Below, one piece after another: positions 61,801 through 64,000 of a stretch of DNA of 64,000 bases. The notes below the pieces were generated by a model that was not told the origin of the DNA, did no database searches, and was given only the letters and a program-made list of their open reading frames with translations. The DNA lies in NCBI RefSeq assembly GCF_013280595.1, contig NZ_JAAATY010000013.1, positions 1-64,000 on the forward strand, read 5' to 3'. This DNA is from Kibdelosporangium persicum. Lineage in GTDB: Bacteria; Actinomycetota; Actinomycetes; Mycobacteriales; Pseudonocardiaceae. The position numbers and the translations under genes were made by a program. The first letter of the stretch is position 1, and every line of letters begins with the position of its first letter.

Positions 61801-62360
61801 AACGTCTCCGCGAAGTCACGGCCCCACGTCGGCATCGGAGGGAGCTCGTCCTGGAAGAACCCGGGAATCACGGTGCCGAACCAGCGGCCCACGTGTTTGT
61901 CCAGCGTTCCGTGCACCTGGTCGAGCAACGCAGCGCACGCGTCGGCACCGAAGTAGTCGAAGCCGCTGACGCGCTGTGAGATCCCGCCGGCATCCCGGTA
62001 CAGCGCGAGACCGGCGTACTGCGGGTTCGCCGCGGTCAGCCTGCCTTGGAAGTTCGCGCCGGAGAAGCCGATCTGGTCGTACATCCAGAGCTGGAACCCG
62101 AGTTCGGCGGCGTCCGAGCAGGCCCCGTCCAGCAGTCCGATCCACTCCGGACTCAGGAACGGCGGATCGTCCGCCACCGAGCCGAACATCGGCCCGGTGG
62201 GTGCGAGGCACATCACCACCGCCTGCCGGACACCTTGGGACACCAGCTGTTCCATCTGCCGGCGCACCCGGTCGCGGGTGACCCTGGCCCCGCTCCACCA
62301 CCAGATCGGCAGCGGACTGTACCCGGGGCCAGGGCCGGTGAAGCGTTCGAGCAGACTCAT
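58803..62360 (-). CDS. GH106-like alpha-L-rhamnosidase-type protein
   Basis: 1185 aa from the ATG at 62360, which overlaps the transporter's stop by 4 bp (ATGA). The N-terminal barrel (YSPLPIWWWSGARVTRDRVRRQM, QGVRQAVVM, WMYDQIGFSGA) and the C-terminal jelly-roll domains (VRYRTTFPAPSGRVVLDLGE, ADVLVNGTLVDQLVWAPW) follow GH106-like architecture. GH106 enzymes release L-rhamnose from rhamnogalacturonan side chains or flavonoid glycosides. No signal peptide is seen. The assignment to the family is by pattern; the substrate is inferred from the GH78 neighbour. Confidence 0.72.
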   Translation of the reverse strand: MSLLERFTGPGPGYSPLPIWWWSGARVTRDRVRRQMEQLVSQGVRQAVVMCLAPTGPMFGSVADDPPFLSPEWIGLLDGACSDAAELGFQLWMYDQIGFSGANFQGRLTAANPQYAGLALYRDAGGISQRVSGFDYFGADACAALLDQVHGTLDKHVGRWFGTVIPGFFQDELPPMPTWGRDFAETFAEHYGYEIVLPALFEGADEMSARIRRDYHEHRARLARRAFFDPLAAWFAERGLICGFDQASPAREGDPVGGVQLYGDYLGTHSTFGAPGSDHWGDPKVHSSLAHAHGKPRTWVEAFHSSGWGGTLEETYDWLAPLLRRGATLYDPHAVYYATVGGWWEWAPPSTCWRQPYWPSYHQFATAVTRLCSVLSGGTHVCDTVLLSPTSTVQAYTTLDGPLPPAQRAADCFHRLNGVSAWFAEQPGVLERAGIDHDTLDETTIAGGVVVDHGLKIGDEVYRTVILPNAEVLHPDAAQRLSEFARAGGTVVCVGTAPLPNATIVDSPDEVPDVLPAALVRADAPFLLRRYDDTFVMMVTAHDEHSGTMAPIVSLDLDDWTTKGFPWEEYWRQLRENGYRFVPPTGRVARIDAGHLPRHAQRWNPRTGQRTRLAVSAEGMVEVPFDDGSIALVIFGDNLPEPTAQPPGEVMDRIPVHGPWRALAESTLDNRDGDFAASTRTGVLPIEVWRFEDGTIAGYGPFAEARDPGGQWHPVEWSLSRGIRNDPVHNNTLGPKGYVPEEFLDWRHVRTGERVAVRTHLALPDRRGLHLAVGAGAARRVVVDGRELPIHGDGYQSFSPLPHGRTVAVEIEFIAEQDGPLRASFAVVADPAAYRRPEWLTGNEITHTFRLDTIPGDTTAMVASECACSVVVNGVEVGRQGDFNPYPGHREIRVHPYDLADFLMVGENTIALRLTGDAAATVDSPGLGLISGPGWEGAKVRRSQPRDPRFLCASARPHPLPGAHWLEPAAAGGDTVIPIIPDMRPGPERVEQLRFLAPLGTTALRIPTDLAVTVRIGESEYHPVDQRVRLPEPLPAGTFVTLEVHAVDGRRGGALLDSAIEVDVTEVDTPLAGWEELGLRVLGGHVRYRTTFPAPSGRVVLDLGEVRGTADVLVNGTLVDQLVWAPWRTEITHALRPGTNELEVVIRGTLAGYLDDASPTTAVAAGQVRTGLFGPVTLVQHKETP

Positions 62361-63634
62361 GCCTGAGTGCGCTCCTGTTCGATCTGCTCGAGCGACTTGC
62401 CGGACGTGTCCGGCATGAAGAAGAACCCGACCGCACCGCTGATGACCAGGCATGCCGACAGCAGCGCGGCGACCGGGCCGATCCCCGCGCCGGCCAGGAC
62501 GGGCACGAAGAAGCTCCAGATGCCCAGGAACGTCCGTGCGACACCGAAGGTGAAGCCCTGTGCCGTGCCGCGCAGCATGGTCGGGAACAGTTCCTGGCTG
62601 AAGGTCTTGTACATCGCCTCACCGGCGAAGGCGGCGCCGACGGCGAACAGCACGATGTTGGCGATCACGACCGGGATGGTGAACGGGAACAGCAGGAACA
62701 GCACGTATGCGGCGATCTGGAGCACCGCGCCGAGGCCCCACAACAACTTCCGGGTGGCGTGTGACTGGTCGACCAGCCGCATGAAGATGACCGTCATCAC
62801 GATGCCGATCACGAAGCCCGCACAGGACAGGGCGACACCCGCGGCCTGGCTGCCCGCGTCGAGCGTCTCGACGATGTACGGGGTGAAGATCCCGGCCGTG
62901 CCCGCGGCGATGTTCCAGAACAGGTAGATCGTGCCGGTCCAGAGCAGCGCCTGCAGGTTCGCGCCGCTGAACAGCGCACGCAGCCGGTGTTTGGTGGCCA
63001 CCGCACTGCCGGCGGCCGTCTCCCAGCGTGCGGACTCCGACAGGCCACGGCGCAGTGCCCAGGTCACCAGGGCGGCGACGAACAGGTGCAGGAACACGAT
63101 CCGGACGCCGAGCAGGTCCAGTGAGGACAGTGCCAGAGCCAGCAGGAGCACGACCACCGGGCCGAGGTTCCAGGCGATCTGGGTGAACGACAGCAGCTTG
63201 CCGCGGGCCTTCGCCGGCGCGAACTCGCCGACCAGCGCCAGTGACGTCGGCACGTCCGCACCGACCGCGACGCCGACGACGAAGGTCCCGATGAACAGCA
63301 TGGGGGAGTTGACCGCCAGCGCGATGCATAAGATGCCCGCGGCGTACACCAGCAGGTCGTACTTGTAGATCCGCTTGCGGCCCAGCTTGTCGCCCAGCCT
63401 GCCGCCGATGAACGCGCCGATCGCGCAGCCGATCGCGTTCGGGCCGATCGCCGCGAGCAGGCCGACCGCGCCGCTGGACAGTCCCAGGTACGACTGGAAA
63501 AGGGTGAGACCGGCGCCGAGCGCGACGATCGATCCGGCGTCCAAGTAGGACGCCATGCCGGCCAGGACCGACCACTTCCACTGCTGGCGGGTGATGGTGT
63601 TCTCGGCGGTGACCGCGCCACGGGCTGCTGTCAT
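62357..63634 (-). CDS. MFS transporter (sugar-porter type) of the rhamnoside operon
   Basis: 425 aa with twelve membrane segments. It has the loop 2-3 motif GGRLGDKLGRKRIYKYD and the central loop typical of metabolite/H+ symporters. The N-terminus (ENTITRQQWKWSVLAGMASYLDAG) is inside. GGAGCAGGAAC lies before the ATG. It is first in an operon with two rhamnosidase genes, each overlapping the next by 4 bp. It probably brings rhamnosides or rhamno-oligosaccharides into the cell for cytoplasmic hydrolysis. Confidence 0.88.
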   Translation of the reverse strand: MTAARGAVTAENTITRQQWKWSVLAGMASYLDAGSIVALGAGLTLFQSYLGLSSGAVGLLAAIGPNAIGCAIGAFIGGRLGDKLGRKRIYKYDLLVYAAGILCIALAVNSPMLFIGTFVVGVAVGADVPTSLALVGEFAPAKARGKLLSFTQIAWNLGPVVVLLLALALSSLDLLGVRIVFLHLFVAALVTWALRRGLSESARWETAAGSAVATKHRLRALFSGANLQALLWTGTIYLFWNIAAGTAGIFTPYIVETLDAGSQAAGVALSCAGFVIGIVMTVIFMRLVDQSHATRKLLWGLGAVLQIAAYVLFLLFPFTIPVVIANIVLFAVGAAFAGEAMYKTFSQELFPTMLRGTAQGFTFGVARTFLGIWSFFVPVLAGAGIGPVAALLSACLVISGAVGFFFMPDTSGKSLEQIEQERTQA

Positions 63635-63667
63635 GTTCCTGCTCCTCGTCGACGGTGACGGGACGGG

Positions 63668-63693
63668 TTGAAACGTATCAATGTCCTAGGGTA
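63668..63693 (-). promoter_or_regulatory. LacI-type operator and promoter of the rhamnoside operon
   Basis: TTGAAACGTATCAA (63668-63681) is a palindrome with a central CG and one mismatched pair. A related half-site TGAAACG (minus strand, 63758-63752) lies upstream. TACCCT (63693-63688) could be the -10 box, placing the operator over the transcript start. Repression by a LacI-family protein encoded elsewhere is likely. Confidence 0.55.
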
Positions 63694-63831
63694 AACAGAA
63701 CCGTAGCGCTCGCACAAGAACCTTGGTACAACAGGGAAACTGAACATAAATCGTTTCAGTCGGTTGTAGGTTTCTTGTATCGGCATGAGTGATGCTGCCC
63801 TGCGTGTCCCACCACCACTGGAGGTCTTGAC

Positions 63832-64000
63832 GTGACGCGTACCGGACGGGTTTCCCGTCGGCAACTGCTGGGTTTCGGCGGCGCGAGTGCCGCGGCCGTG
63901 CTGCTGGGCAACGGGGTTTGGGACGCGGCGAGTGCCTATGCCGCGCCGGCCGGGACCGGCAACCCGTTCACCCTGGGGGTCGCTTCCGGTGATCCGTCGG
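63832..64000 (+). CDS. phoD: PhoD-type alkaline phosphatase, cut by the window end
   Basis: Only the first 56 codons are in the window. GTG start with GGAGGT 6 nt upstream. The twin-arginine signal RVSRRQLLGFGGASAAA is followed by NPFTLGVASGDPS, the characteristic start of mature PhoD. PhoD enzymes are Ca2+/Fe3+-dependent phosphodiesterase/alkaline phosphatases exported by the Tat pathway for phosphate scavenging. It is divergent from the rhamnoside operon. Confidence 0.85.
   Translation, partial: MTRTGRVSRRQLLGFGGASAAAVLLGNGVWDAASAYAAPAGTGNPFTLGVASGDPS

Noticed and set aside
59385-61979. 864-codon open frame antisense to the GH106-like gene
   Set aside because: Composition is typical of a mirrored coding frame (Arg, His, Gln and Gly runs). 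It has no recognisable domain, and the sense gene is coupled by overlaps on both ends.

Overview
The window is high-GC DNA with dense, often overlapping genes, many GTG starts and actinobacterial families: PASTA-less PknB-type kinases, an MT0933-like antitoxin, a GdmH-type ureohydrolase and many Tat/Sec-exported glycosidases. This points to the chromosome of a saprophytic filamentous actinomycete, most likely of the Pseudonocardiales (Amycolatopsis, Lentzea or Kibdelosporangium type). The genus is inferred. I saw no rRNA, tRNA, transposase, prophage or CRISPR array.

Layout. 1-5 kb: repeats, then a secreted GH43/CBM protein coupled to an EEP-fold hydrolase, and a membrane protein. 3.9-8.8 kb: a secreted GH15 glucoamylase divergent from an LLM oxidoreductase/GH13 pair. 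8.8-13 kb: DMT exporter, HTH regulator, LasA-like peptidase, and a RidA/MarR divergent pair. 13-22 kb: a large secreted GH2 enzyme, a P450, RimO, an ABC-F protein with a leader-peptide attenuator, and a GH11 xylanase with CGAAA/TTTCG operators. 22-27 kb: an SGNH hydrolase, a DauR-like regulator with two amino-acid enzymes (DSD1 family and ornithine-cyclodeaminase family), a VOC protein and an aldo/keto reductase.

27.4-34.2 kb is a signalling island: a Ser/Thr kinase fused to an nSTAND NTPase and WD40 propeller, an overlapping FHA-like gene, and a convergent pair encoding an anchored exported protein and a trypsin-like protein that has lost its catalytic histidine. 34.7-43.3 kb: two CNNM/CorC-type membrane proteins, an alpha/beta hydrolase, an exported peptidase-like protein, a CDF zinc exporter, an ArsR/P1B-4 metal ATPase pair and an orphan antitoxin. 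43.3-48.7 kb: LysR, benzoylformate decarboxylase and an aromatic-acid MFS symporter, then two exported proteins.

48.8-52.7 kb: an Orn/Lys/Arg decarboxylase divergent from an agmatinase-family gene. A guanidine-I (ykkC) riboswitch precedes that gene, so I read it as guanidine hydrolase rather than agmatinase. 52.7-56 kb: a membrane Ser/Thr kinase, a Pyr_excise protein, a DUF6069-like membrane protein and a UPF0303 protein. 56-63.6 kb: a tightly coupled rhamnoside operon (MFS transporter, GH106-like, GH78) with a LacI-type operator. The window ends inside a PhoD-type alkaline phosphatase.

Overall theme: plant-polysaccharide use (xylan, alpha-glucan, rhamnosides), with LacI-like or CGAAA operators before several glycosidase genes, plus nitrogen salvage and envelope signalling. 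Two dispersed non-coding repeat families, a 42-52 bp palindrome and a 22-bp tandem repeat, recur in the gaps between genes.
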